DNA of 64,000 bases from Bacteroidales bacterium (GTDB lineage: Bacteria; Bacteroidota; Bacteroidia; Bacteroidales; JAADJA01), in assembly GCA_021740645.1 (NCBI GenBank), contig JAIOZL010000004.1, positions 186,001 to 250,000 on the forward strand, in the 5' to 3' direction. Within the stretch, counting starts at the first letter, position 1. Every line of letters starts with the position of its first letter. The notes beneath the pieces were generated by a model that did no database searches, was not told the DNA's origin, and saw only the letters and a list, made by a program, of their open reading frames with translations. A program made the translations under genes and the position numbers. Of this stretch, positions 26,473 to 35,103 are shown piece by piece.

Positions 26473-27336
26473 ATGGAACCAAAAATTTTAGTCACCGGTG
26501 CAACAGGAACCATAGGTTCTTTTGTGGTTGACCTTTTAAAAGACAAAAAAGCCAATTTCGTGGCAATGGTGCGAAATCAGGAAAAAGCAAAACCCTTTAA
26601 AGAGAAAGGGATAAAAACGGTCGTAGCAGACTTTTCGAAACCCGCTTTGCTGGAGCGGGCCCTGGAAGGTATTCATAAAATATTTTTGTTATCTGTAACA
26701 TCACCGGAAGCCCCGGCCTTACAAGCAAGCCTTGTAGAGAAAGCCTTTGAGGCAAGAGTACAACATATCGTGAAAGTTTCAGTGCGTGGTGCTGATCCAA
26801 ATGCAAATTTTAATATTGGGAGATGGCACGGAGAAACTGAGGAAGTGATCAGAAAATCACTCATCTCCTACACCTTTTTGCAACCCCATTCTTTTCTGCA
26901 AAATTTATTGTTTGATGCCCAATCCATTCGTGAGGAAGGAAAAATTTACAGCATGCAGGGCGATGGACAAATTCCTATGGTGGATGCTCGCGACATAGCC
27001 TCTGTAGCCGTTAAGGCACTTCTTGAACCGGGACATGAAAAAGCATCCTATGTGCTTACCGGACCCCAATCTATATCCTACCATGATATTGCCAGGGAGT
27101 TCTCAGTGGCGCTAGATAAAGATGTGGAATACATTAAGCAAAGCACAGAAGAAGGGATTTCAGCCATGCTTGAAGCGGGTATGCCCCGATGGTTAGCTGA
27201 CGATATGGCCTACCTGAATACCAGATATGCCAATAATGAAGATAGTGACGTAAGTCCCGTTATTGAAAAAGTATTGGGTACAAAGGCACATAACCTGGTT
27301 GATTTTATCCAGGATTACATTCATATTTTTAAGTAA
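26473..27336 (+). CDS. NmrA-like NAD(P)-binding oxidoreductase
   Basis: 287 residues. The opening ILVTGATGTIGSFVV is the dinucleotide motif; the segments VVADFSKPALLERALEGI and YTFLQPHSFLQNLLF fit NmrA/QOR2-type quinone reductases of the atypical short-chain family, which lack the Tyr-Lys pair. A reductase or redox sensor in the cytoplasm is likely; the substrate is unknown. An aldo/keto reductase gene follows 13 bases later, so the two are probably co-transcribed. 26274-26472 holds only short direct repeats of GACCAAT. Confidence 0.8.
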   Translation: MEPKILVTGATGTIGSFVVDLLKDKKANFVAMVRNQEKAKPFKEKGIKTVVADFSKPALLERALEGIHKIFLLSVTSPEAPALQASLVEKAFEARVQHIVKVSVRGADPNANFNIGRWHGETEEVIRKSLISYTFLQPHSFLQNLLFDAQSIREEGKIYSMQGDGQIPMVDARDIASVAVKALLEPGHEKASYVLTGPQSISYHDIAREFSVALDKDVEYIKQSTEEGISAMLEAGMPRWLADDMAYLNTRYANNEDSDVSPVIEKVLGTKAHNLVDFIQDYIHIFK

Positions 27337-27349
27337 AAACGAAAAACAA

Positions 27350-28369
27350 ATGAAATATAAATTATTAGGAAATAGTGGGCTGAGGGTATCAGAATTATGT
27401 TTGGGCACCATGACATTTGGAGCAGAATGGGGCTGGGGTAGCGACTTTGATGAAAGTAAAAAAGTGTTTGACGCTTTTGTAAAAGCCGGTGGCAATTTTG
27501 TAGATACAGCCAATCTTTATACCCTGGGAACCAGTGAAAAAATGCTTGGTGAATTTATTAAAGCTGACCGTGAGCATTTTGTTCTGGCCACCAAATACAC
27601 CTTATACGACCGTATGGATGATGTCAGTTTTTCGGGGAATAGCCGTAAAAACCTTTTCCGCTCTGTAGAAGGAAGCCTTGAACGGCTCGACACCGATTAT
27701 ATTGATTTACTTTGGTTGCATGCATGGGACTTTTCTACCCCTGTGGATGAAGTGATGCGTAGCCTTGATGACCTGGTAAGTACCGGACTGGTTCATTATA
27801 TTGGAATTTCGGATACCCCTGCATGGATAGTATCACAAGCCAATACCATGGCAGAACTTAAAAGCTGGACGAAATTTATTGGATTGCAAATAGAATATTC
27901 CTTAATTCAAAGAAGTGCAGAAAGAGACTTGCTGCCTATGGCAAAAGCCCTCAATATTGGCGTTACTCCCTGGGCTCCACTAGGAGGCGGTGTATTAACA
28001 GGAAAATACCTGAAAAAAGAAAAAGGGAGAATTGAGGAAGATCATCCCCGAAGAAGTGAAAAAAACTTAAAAATTGCAAAAGAGGTGGTGGCCGTAGCAA
28101 AAAAACTGGGAGTAAGCCCCGCCCAGGTGGCCATTAACTGGACCCGCCAGCAAAATCAACAAGTGATCCCAATTATCGGGGCTTCAAAACTGAAACAAAT
28201 AGAAGATAACCTGGCCTGTCTTTCATTTGTAATTCCTGCGGAAATGATGGATCGCCTGAATGAAGTAAGCAAGATTGAACTTGGTTTCCCTCACGAATTC
28301 CTTCAATCAGATATGGTTAAAAACTTTACATTCGGAGGAATGTATCAAAAAATGGATTTTGAGAAATAA
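27350..28369 (+). CDS. aldo/keto reductase
   Basis: 339 residues from ATG 27350. A TIM-barrel aldo/keto reductase with catalytic Asp52, Tyr57 (VDTANLY), Lys82 (ATKYT) and His124 (LLWLHAWD), and a C-terminal NADPH site with IPIIGASKLKQIEDN. It reduces an aldehyde or ketone using NADPH. It resembles the YghZ/potassium-channel-beta branch. I chose this start over 27263 because the longer frame overlaps the upstream gene in another frame and adds no domain. It is in an operon with the NmrA-like reductase. Confidence 0.9.
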   Translation: MKYKLLGNSGLRVSELCLGTMTFGAEWGWGSDFDESKKVFDAFVKAGGNFVDTANLYTLGTSEKMLGEFIKADREHFVLATKYTLYDRMDDVSFSGNSRKNLFRSVEGSLERLDTDYIDLLWLHAWDFSTPVDEVMRSLDDLVSTGLVHYIGISDTPAWIVSQANTMAELKSWTKFIGLQIEYSLIQRSAERDLLPMAKALNIGVTPWAPLGGGVLTGKYLKKEKGRIEEDHPRRSEKNLKIAKEVVAVAKKLGVSPAQVAINWTRQQNQQVIPIIGASKLKQIEDNLACLSFVIPAEMMDRLNEVSKIELGFPHEFLQSDMVKNFTFGGMYQKMDFEK

Positions 28370-28424
28370 TTCATCCTGATTCCAAATTTTTTCTAATTTT
28401 ATCCATTATTCTAAACTTTGTACT

Positions 28425-29129
28425 ATGAAATCAAGCAGTCAACAAAGAACACTTGCAATAGGTATCCTTATCATCCTCATCGGTTTTGTGGTCTTGCTTC
28501 ATCAAATGAATATGATCCCAGCCTGGTTAGATAATATCTTAATTTCCTGGCAGATGCTTCTTATCGTAATTGGGGCCTACAATTTGATTTCAGTTCAAAG
28601 CAGAATATTTGGGTACATTTTAATTTCTGTTGGAGGGTTTTTTCTGCTCCCGGAAATTTTTATCCTTCCCAATAATTTCCAAAGAAATTTTTGGCCTCTG
28701 ATCCTGATCATTGTAGGATTATTTATTTTATTTAAGCATGGCTTACGGCCAAATAAAATCCCTGATTTTAATGTAAGCGAAAGTGACCATGTCGTTATCG
28801 ATGAATTTAATCTTTTCAGTGGCTCTGATAAAAGACTTACTATAAAAGGTTTTCGTGGGGGCAGGATAACTTCAATCTTTGGTGGATCAGAATTGGACTT
28901 CACCGATTGTGAACTTTCATCTGATACCAATGTACTTGATGTGTTTTATCTTTTTGGAGGATCTGCTATCCGTGTACCTTCTGATTGGAATGTAGTAAAT
29001 AAAGTAACTGCCATCCTCGGTGGATTTTCGGATAAAAGAAAGATACAGGCCACGAATACAAACGTACCCGAAAAAACCCTTATCATTCAGGGTTTTGTTA
29101 TGTTTGGTGGCGGAGAGATAAAAAGTTAA
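28425..29129 (+). CDS. LiaF-like membrane protein
   Basis: 234 residues. The N-terminal 110 residues carry four short hydrophobic helices (about 10-28, 35-52, 58-76, 85-105) and match the LiaF-type transmembrane domain. The rest is the LiaF/DUF2154-like C-terminal beta domain with repeated motifs: NLFSGSDKRLTIKGFRGGRITSIFGGSELDF and VFYLFGGSAIRVPSDW, spread over residues 125-195. In Gram-positive bacteria LiaF represses a cell-envelope stress response. Here no LiaS/LiaR is adjacent, so the role is open. It may follow on from the reductase operon (55-base gap). Confidence 0.78.
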   Translation: MKSSSQQRTLAIGILIILIGFVVLLHQMNMIPAWLDNILISWQMLLIVIGAYNLISVQSRIFGYILISVGGFFLLPEIFILPNNFQRNFWPLILIIVGLFILFKHGLRPNKIPDFNVSESDHVVIDEFNLFSGSDKRLTIKGFRGGRITSIFGGSELDFTDCELSSDTNVLDVFYLFGGSAIRVPSDWNVVNKVTAILGGFSDKRKIQATNTNVPEKTLIIQGFVMFGGGEIKS

Positions 29130-29197
29130 CATTTACATACCTTCTTGTATTTCCCGTAGCCAGGGACTTTCGACATATTTCATCGTATAAGTTAATT

Positions 29198-29235
29198 ATT
29201 TTGTTTAATTTATTATTGTATTGATTAAACAAAAT
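29198..29235. promoter_or_regulatory. 12-base perfect inverted repeat upstream of folE
   Basis: ATTTTGTTTAAT (29198-29209) and ATTAAACAAAAT (29224-29235) pair perfectly around a 14-base centre. A third related half-site, TTGTTTTAATTA, follows at about 29248. The arms are AT-rich and the repeat lies just before folE, not directly after a stop, so a protein operator is more likely than a terminator. I suspect a MerR-like or other dimeric regulator but cannot name it. Confidence 0.5.
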
Positions 29236-29264
29236 GAAATCTGTGTTGTTTTAATTACTGACAG

Positions 29265-30041
29265 ATGATAATAAATAATTCAAATTACACAGACATGAAC
29301 TTAAACGGATTTATAAACGACATCATAGAAGATACACTGGATACTTCCCACAATATAGACACCATATTGATCAACAAAGGCAATAATAATCACGATGAGA
29401 TCGGCGAAGAGCATATTGGTACGAGTATTGAAACCCCAATGAGAGAGGATGCTTTTATGTTGACTGATGAGGATAAGGTAGAGATCATTGAAGGTCATTT
29501 TAAGCAGATTATGCTAACTCTTGGATTGGATTTAAATGACGATAGTTTACAAGGTACCCCGCACCGTGTAGCCAAAATGTATGTAAGGGAGATTTTTAAT
29601 GGTCTTAATCCGGCAAATAAACCTAAAATTTCGGTTTTCGATAATAAGTTTAAATACAACCAGATGTTAGTTGAAAAAAACATCAACCTCAATTCGTCCT
29701 GCGAGCATCACTTTTTACCCATAATGGGCAAGGCTCACGTGGCCTATATCTCTACCGGACAGGTTATTGGCTTATCAAAAATAAACAGGATAGTTGATTA
29801 TTATGCCAAAAGGCCTCAGGTGCAGGAGCGGTTAACCGTTCAAATTGCTAATGAATTAAAAAAGATATTGAACACAAATGATGTTGCAATTGTTATAGAA
29901 GCGAAACATATGTGTGTTTCGAGCAGAGGGATTCAGGATGAAAGCAGTACAACAGTTACTGCTGAATATACTGGAAAGTTTAAAGATGAGGATACAAAAC
30001 AGGAATTCTTAAAATACTTAAGCCTGGATTTAAAGGCTTAA
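29265..30041 (+). CDS. folE: GTP cyclohydrolase I
   Basis: 258 residues. The core from about residue 72 has the zinc ligands Cys146 (SSCEHHF), His148 or His149, and Cys217 (KHMCVSSRG), plus GTPHRVAKMY (98-106) and GLSKINRIVDYYAKRPQVQE. It opens GTP to dihydroneopterin triphosphate for folate or other pterins. The N-terminal 60 residues are an acidic extension not needed for catalysis. An alternative ATG at 29295 would shorten it by 10 residues. It stands alone, with an inverted repeat upstream and a hairpin downstream. Confidence 0.92.
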   Translation: MIINNSNYTDMNLNGFINDIIEDTLDTSHNIDTILINKGNNNHDEIGEEHIGTSIETPMREDAFMLTDEDKVEIIEGHFKQIMLTLGLDLNDDSLQGTPHRVAKMYVREIFNGLNPANKPKISVFDNKFKYNQMLVEKNINLNSSCEHHFLPIMGKAHVAYISTGQVIGLSKINRIVDYYAKRPQVQERLTVQIANELKKILNTNDVAIVIEAKHMCVSSRGIQDESSTTVTAEYTGKFKDEDTKQEFLKYLSLDLKA

Positions 30042-30073
30042 ATAAACAATATAAGTTGGTTTTATTTGATTGC

Positions 30074-30101
30074 AGAAAGCCTTTCGAAAGAAGGGCTTTC
30101 T
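30074..30101. terminator. bidirectional terminator between folE and the EEP nuclease gene
   Basis: AGAAAGCC (30074-30081) pairs with GGCTTTCT (30094-30101). It lies between two convergent genes, 33 bases after the folE stop, and is suited to both strands. Confidence 0.65.
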
Positions 30102-31156
30102 TACTTTGCCTCCCTGACTAAACCAATAAATACCGGAAAGTGGTCGCTGTAACCAGCAATGTATCTTCCCCCTGCAAAAGTTCGCCAGGGATAACCTGCA
30201 TATGCCCCATCCTTTTGTTTCAGGTAGTTTTTATTAAAAACCATGGCTTTATAAAATTTGAAACGGTCTTTCTCTTCACCAAGTAATCCTTGAGAAATTA
30301 TGATCTGGTCAAACAAATTCCAGTTATCCCGATAAGCTAGCGAACCAATTCCGTCTTTATACAATTTAAAATAAGGATTAAACAGGTCGCCCTCTTCCAA
30401 ATCTTTCTCTCTTCCCTGGGTCCTTAAAAATTCTTTCACACTTGGATTTACGGGGTCGTCGTTCAGGTCACCCATTACCATAATTTTGGCATTGGGATTT
30501 ATGGAAAGCAGTGAATCCACAATATGTCGGCTAAGAGCACCTGCTGCATTTCTCTTGGGGCGGCTTTTCTTTTCCCCACCGCTTCGAGAGGGCCAGTGAT
30601 TAACAATTATACTGATTTCTTCACCAAGTAAAAGTCCCGTAACCACCAATTGATCACGTGAGCGCCAATTGCTATCACCCTCCAGCCAGAGCATATGAGA
30701 AGCAGAATTAGTGACCGTAAAATATTTAGGTTGATAAATCAATCCCACATCTACACCCCTATAGTCAGGTGAATCGTAGTGGACAATTTTATATTCCTTG
30801 TCTTTTATCGCCTGTTCTTTAACAAGGTCTTCCAATACACCCCGGTTTTCAATTTCAGAAACTCCCAAAAGTGCAGGGCCGTCAGGTGTCAGGTCGGTTC
30901 CGATTTTTGAGATAGCAAATGCCATGTTCCCTAGTTTTTCATGGTAGCGGGCATTGGTCCATTGCTTTGGAGCACCTGGTGTAAATTCATCATTACCTCG
31001 CAGGGTGGTATCATTGATGGTATCAAAGAGGTTTTCCAAGTTATAAAAGCCAATACAAACGACTTCATAAGAAACTTTGGGTTGTGCAATTACTTTTGGA
31101 CAGATCGCAATCAGAATGGATAGAAAAAAGACCGCGCTTATCAGAATTTTTTTCAT
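30101..31156 (-). CDS. exported endonuclease/exonuclease/phosphatase family protein
   Basis: 351 residues from ATG 31156 with a signal peptide (MKKILISAVFFLS..., ending VIAQ). EEP-fold motifs are visible: FYNLENLFD, LLGVSEIENR (metal Glu), IIVNHWPSRSGG (His), VMGDLNDDP and the closing YSDHFPVFI (Asp-His). It is probably a secreted nuclease or phosphodiesterase. It is divergent from a TonB receptor whose partner lipoprotein is DUF5689, a grouping I recall from Bacteroidota loci for using extracellular DNA or phosphate; that role is inferred. A -7 box lies 25 bases upstream. Confidence 0.85.
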   Translation of the reverse strand: MKKILISAVFFLSILIAICPKVIAQPKVSYEVVCIGFYNLENLFDTINDTTLRGNDEFTPGAPKQWTNARYHEKLGNMAFAISKIGTDLTPDGPALLGVSEIENRGVLEDLVKEQAIKDKEYKIVHYDSPDYRGVDVGLIYQPKYFTVTNSASHMLWLEGDSNWRSRDQLVVTGLLLGEEISIIVNHWPSRSGGEKKSRPKRNAAGALSRHIVDSLLSINPNAKIMVMGDLNDDPVNPSVKEFLRTQGREKDLEEGDLFNPYFKLYKDGIGSLAYRDNWNLFDQIIISQGLLGEEKDRFKFYKAMVFNKNYLKQKDGAYAGYPWRTFAGGRYIAGYSDHFPVFIGLVREAK

Positions 31157-31180
31157 GACAGTAAACAAACTTTTTAGAGT

Positions 31181-31189
31181 GCAAATGTA
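31181..31189 (-). promoter_or_regulatory. TAnnTTTGC promoter box of the EEP nuclease gene
   Basis: The minus strand reads TACATTTGC, a full match, 25 bases before the ATG at 31156. Confidence 0.6.
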
Positions 31190-31230
31190 TTATTAATATT
31201 CAATGAAATTAAATTGGAATTTTAATTCTT

Positions 31231-31256
31231 TTGGTGAGGCATTTTAATTATTTTTG
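31231..31256 (+). promoter_or_regulatory. TTG-N15-TATTTTTG promoter of the TonB receptor
   Basis: A TTG at 31231-31233 and TATTTTTG at 31249-31256 lie 43 bases before the ATG at 31299. The spacer is 15 bases, shorter than usual. With the box at 31181-31189 it forms a compact divergent promoter pair. Confidence 0.5.
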
Positions 31257-31298
31257 TTGGCTTTCTTTTCGAAAGGGTATCATAATGAAATTTGTCCT

Positions 31299-33815
31299 AT
31301 GAAGAAAATATACGCACTTGCATCAATTTTACTATTTCTGTCATTTTCAGTTTTGTGCCAGGAGGCAGATACGGTTGACACAAAAAATGATCAACTTAAT
31401 ATTCCGCAGATAAATGTGCTGGCTGAAAACCTTGATGATGACAACCAGGATCAGGATATCGCTGGCTTACTTCAGTCTTCAGGGGATATTTTTGAATCTA
31501 CCGCCGGCTATACATTCGGGCAGACCCGTTTTAAAATCAGGGGGCTTCCATCTGAAAACACCAATGTTTTAATGAACGGTATCCTGGTAAACGATAAAGA
31601 AACCGGGAGGCCGTACTGGTCGGTTTGGGGTGGTCTAAATGATGCCACCCGCAATAAGGAAATAGAATCAGGAATTTCTGCATCAAATTTATCTTTTGGT
31701 GGAATTGGTGGAGTAACCAATATGATCACCCGGGCTTCATCCTTCGCTAAAACAAGAAAAATCACCTATTCATCCACCAATAGGAGTTACAGAAACAGAT
31801 TGATGTTTTTATATGCTACAGGTCTGCAGGAAAACGGATGGGCTTATACGGTTTCCGGGTCGAGGCGCTGGGCTGAAGAAGGCTATGTGGATGGGACATT
31901 TTACGATGCGTATAGCTATTTTCTTGCGGCAGAAAAAAAGATCAATAAAAACCATAGTATCGGAATTATTGGATTTGGCGCACCAAACCGCAGCGGAAGA
32001 AATGGAGGAAGTGTGGATGAGGCTTATCAATATGCAGGGACAAATTATTATAACCCTTATTGGGGATATCAAAACGGTCAAAAACGAAATTCGCGTATTG
32101 GTAATTACAACCAGCCCATGATCAGCCTTTCTCATTATTGGACATTACCGGATAAAAGTGAATTAACATCTTCTGTATATTATTCCTTCGGAAGTGTGCA
32201 ATCTACTGCATTGGACTGGTATAACGTGGCTGACCCCCGACCCGATTACTATCGGAACCTCCCAAGTTATGAAGACGAATTTAATGGTTTAACCCAACAA
32301 GAGAAATTATACTTATGGGAAAATGATCCGACTTACAGGCAGTTGAATTTTGACACCATGTACTTTTATAACAGGAAAAACCTTTATACCATTGATGATG
32401 TTGATGGAGTAGCCGGCAAAACCCATACTGGCATGCTTTCTTCTTATATTATTGAGAACAGGATAAATGATAAAAGTGATTTCGGGTTTAATTTTAATCA
32501 TAAAAAAGAACTTAACGATAATGTGATCTTATCTTCAGGTTTAAACCTCACCTGGTTCAAAACCAATCAGTATAAAGTAGTGGAAGATTTGTTAGGTGGT
32601 GAATTTTATTTGAATATCGATAAGTATGCGGAAAGAGATAATGTTGGGAATTCGCCCCGACTCCAGAATGATTTAAATCATCCCAATCCTGTTGTTGGGG
32701 TAGGAGATAAATTTGGTTATGATTATACCGGCAATGTAAATAAGTATAATTTATTTGTCAAGTCTGACTTCTCTTATGGCAAGATTGATTTTTTCCTTTC
32801 AGCTTCACTATCCTATGACCAAATGTGGCGAACCGGTCATATGCGCAACGGAAAATTCCCAAACGACTCTTATGGGGACTCTGAAAAACAAAATTTCTTT
32901 AATTATGGTGCAAAAGGAGGACTAACTTACAAAATTACAGGACGACATTTATTAAATGGTAATGCGGTTTATATGACACGTGCCCCATTTTTCCGCACCT
33001 CCTACATCAGCCCCCGTACACGTAACCAGGTAGTTGACGGCCTAACGAATGAAAAGATTCTTTCAGGGGATGCAAGTTATATTTACCGGTCACCTTATTT
33101 GCAAGCAAGGGTATCTGTTTATTACGCCAAATTTATTGACCAGGTGTATTCAAGAAGTTTTTACCATGATGTACTTAATGACTTTGTAAATTATCAAATG
33201 GTTGGGGTTGACGTAGTACATTATGGCACAGAAATAGGCCTGGAAAGCAAAGTAACTCAGAATTTTACATTATACGGCGTTTTAGCTACCGGTCAGTATT
33301 TCTATGATTCGAGGCCTACAGCCACTATTTCTGCTGATAATTCTGCCCAGGTATTAGAAAACCGTACGGTTTACCTTAAAAATTATCATGTGGGAGGTTT
33401 CCCCCAAACGGCCATGTCAGGAGGAATTAAATACCGTTCATCCAGTTATATTTTTGCAGGAGTTAACATTAACTATTATGATGATATTTATATTGACCTC
33501 AATCCTGACCGTCGCACCGCAGAGGCAGTAGCAAATTATGCACCTGATTATAGTGACAGGGATTTGGTTTTAGATCAGGAAAAATTTGAGCCGGGATTAA
33601 CTGTTGACGCAAACATTGGAAAATCATGGAGAATAGATTATAAATATTACATCTCTCTTAATTTTAGCATAAATAATTTATTCGATATTCAGGATTTTGC
33701 CTTCGGAGGTTACGAGCAATATCGATACGATCCATTTGATATTAATAAATATCCACCTAAATATTTTTATTTGTACGGCAGGCAATATTATTTAAATATA
33801 AGTTTTAGATTTTAA
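31299..33815 (+). CDS. TonB-dependent outer-membrane receptor
   Basis: 838 residues from ATG 31299 with a signal peptide (ending SVLCQ). The plug domain shows QTRFKIRGLPSENTNVLMNGILVND and SNLSFGGIGGVTNM; the rest is a 22-strand type barrel rich in Tyr/Asn turns, ending in the aromatic strand YYLNISFRF. It takes up an unknown ligand with energy from TonB. It lacks the SusC N-terminal extension (no carboxypeptidase-like domain). The next gene, 22 bases on, encodes a DUF5689 lipoprotein, and a secreted nuclease is divergent. Confidence 0.88.
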   Translation: MKKIYALASILLFLSFSVLCQEADTVDTKNDQLNIPQINVLAENLDDDNQDQDIAGLLQSSGDIFESTAGYTFGQTRFKIRGLPSENTNVLMNGILVNDKETGRPYWSVWGGLNDATRNKEIESGISASNLSFGGIGGVTNMITRASSFAKTRKITYSSTNRSYRNRLMFLYATGLQENGWAYTVSGSRRWAEEGYVDGTFYDAYSYFLAAEKKINKNHSIGIIGFGAPNRSGRNGGSVDEAYQYAGTNYYNPYWGYQNGQKRNSRIGNYNQPMISLSHYWTLPDKSELTSSVYYSFGSVQSTALDWYNVADPRPDYYRNLPSYEDEFNGLTQQEKLYLWENDPTYRQLNFDTMYFYNRKNLYTIDDVDGVAGKTHTGMLSSYIIENRINDKSDFGFNFNHKKELNDNVILSSGLNLTWFKTNQYKVVEDLLGGEFYLNIDKYAERDNVGNSPRLQNDLNHPNPVVGVGDKFGYDYTGNVNKYNLFVKSDFSYGKIDFFLSASLSYDQMWRTGHMRNGKFPNDSYGDSEKQNFFNYGAKGGLTYKITGRHLLNGNAVYMTRAPFFRTSYISPRTRNQVVDGLTNEKILSGDASYIYRSPYLQARVSVYYAKFIDQVYSRSFYHDVLNDFVNYQMVGVDVVHYGTEIGLESKVTQNFTLYGVLATGQYFYDSRPTATISADNSAQVLENRTVYLKNYHVGGFPQTAMSGGIKYRSSSYIFAGVNINYYDDIYIDLNPDRRTAEAVANYAPDYSDRDLVLDQEKFEPGLTVDANIGKSWRIDYKYYISLNFSINNLFDIQDFAFGGYEQYRYDPFDINKYPPKYFYLYGRQYYLNISFRF

Positions 33816-33837
33816 CATCATTAAATTCAATAACATA

Positions 33838-35094
33838 ATGAAAAGAGCACTTGTATTCATCTCATTTATATTTATATCAGCTACGATTTTGCTGATAAGT
33901 TGTATTAAAGATGAAGTAGACGATCCACCTTTTACAACTATCAAATTCGACCCGGATAAAGTAGTAACCATTGGTGAATTAAAAAACCTTTTTGAAGAAG
34001 TTGGAGGATCTTATACCATCGAAGGAGATGCATCCTTTTATGCCAATGTTGGGATGGACGAGGCTTCCGGAAATATTTATAAGGCCTCTTACGTGCAGGA
34101 TAATACCGGTGGTATAAATTTATTATTTTACAATGCGGGAGGACTATACCTTGGTGATTCAATTCGTGTAAATTTAAATGGTGCCCTCGTGAGCAAGTAC
34201 CATGAATTATATCAGATTGAGAAAATTGATGTAGGCCCGAATATCTTTAAAATTGCTACTAACAGGTTTGTTAAACCAGCCAAAGTTACTATAGAAGACT
34301 TAAAAGGAAATATCCAATTCTACCAATCCACAGTGATTGAAATTGAAGATGTTCAGTTTACAGATGCCATGTTGGGTCAGACTTTTGCCGATTCAGTAAC
34401 TCAAACTACTGAGAATAAATATTTCAGGGATTGTTTTTGGGATTCACTGATTGTTCGTACCAGTGGATTTGCAAATTTTGCTAACACCCCTTTGCCTGAA
34501 AGCAGAGGTAAAATTATTGCCATTGCAAGTGTGTATGATTCTGATGTTCAATTAGTCGTTAGAAATTATAGTGAGCTTGAAATGAACCAGTCCCGTTGTT
34601 CCATCGGAAGTGGTGGATCGGATATCTATTTTGAAGATTTTGATGAAGGGTGGAATGGATGGACAGAAGTTAGCGACCAGGGTGCACAATCATGGAGTAT
34701 TGACAATCTTAACGGTATTGATGGTACCCCCTGTGCACAGATTAACGGATTTTACCTTGGATATAACAGCAATTCAGACTGGTTGATCTCTCCTGAAATT
34801 GACATTACCGGGTATTCATCCCTTTCCCTGAATTTCATGACATCAAAAAACTATGATGGGGATCGCATTTCAGTGATGATCAGGGAAGCCGGTTCTACTG
34901 TCTGGGTTAACCTCGATCTTTTAGTAAGTCTTTCGGAAGGCGGCTTTAAATGGACTCACAGTGGTTATATAAATATTCTTAACTCTTTTACCAGTCCTTA
35001 TCCTGAAAAAATCCAAATCGGATTTTTATATACTTCAACCAACGATAGTGGTTCAGAATGGAGAGTGGATAATGTTAAAATAAAAGGGAAATAA
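33838..35094 (+). CDS. DUF5689 and choice-of-anchor J lipoprotein
   Basis: 418 residues. A lipobox (ILLISC) anchors the protein. Residues about 40-240 match DUF5689, an OB-like domain (TIGELKNLF ... NTGGINLLFYNAGGLYLGDSIRVNLNG). Residues about 260-418 form a jelly-roll choice-of-anchor J (cleaved-adhesin-like) domain with YFEDFDEGWNGWTEV and WLISPEIDITGYSSLSLNF. It probably works as the surface partner of the TonB receptor 22 bases upstream. The ligand is unknown. Confidence 0.82.
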   Translation: MKRALVFISFIFISATILLISCIKDEVDDPPFTTIKFDPDKVVTIGELKNLFEEVGGSYTIEGDASFYANVGMDEASGNIYKASYVQDNTGGINLLFYNAGGLYLGDSIRVNLNGALVSKYHELYQIEKIDVGPNIFKIATNRFVKPAKVTIEDLKGNIQFYQSTVIEIEDVQFTDAMLGQTFADSVTQTTENKYFRDCFWDSLIVRTSGFANFANTPLPESRGKIIAIASVYDSDVQLVVRNYSELEMNQSRCSIGSGGSDIYFEDFDEGWNGWTEVSDQGAQSWSIDNLNGIDGTPCAQINGFYLGYNSNSDWLISPEIDITGYSSLSLNFMTSKNYDGDRISVMIREAGSTVWVNLDLLVSLSEGGFKWTHSGYINILNSFTSPYPEKIQIGFLYTSTNDSGSEWRVDNVKIKGK

Positions 35095-35103
35095 CAGAAA
35101 TTT

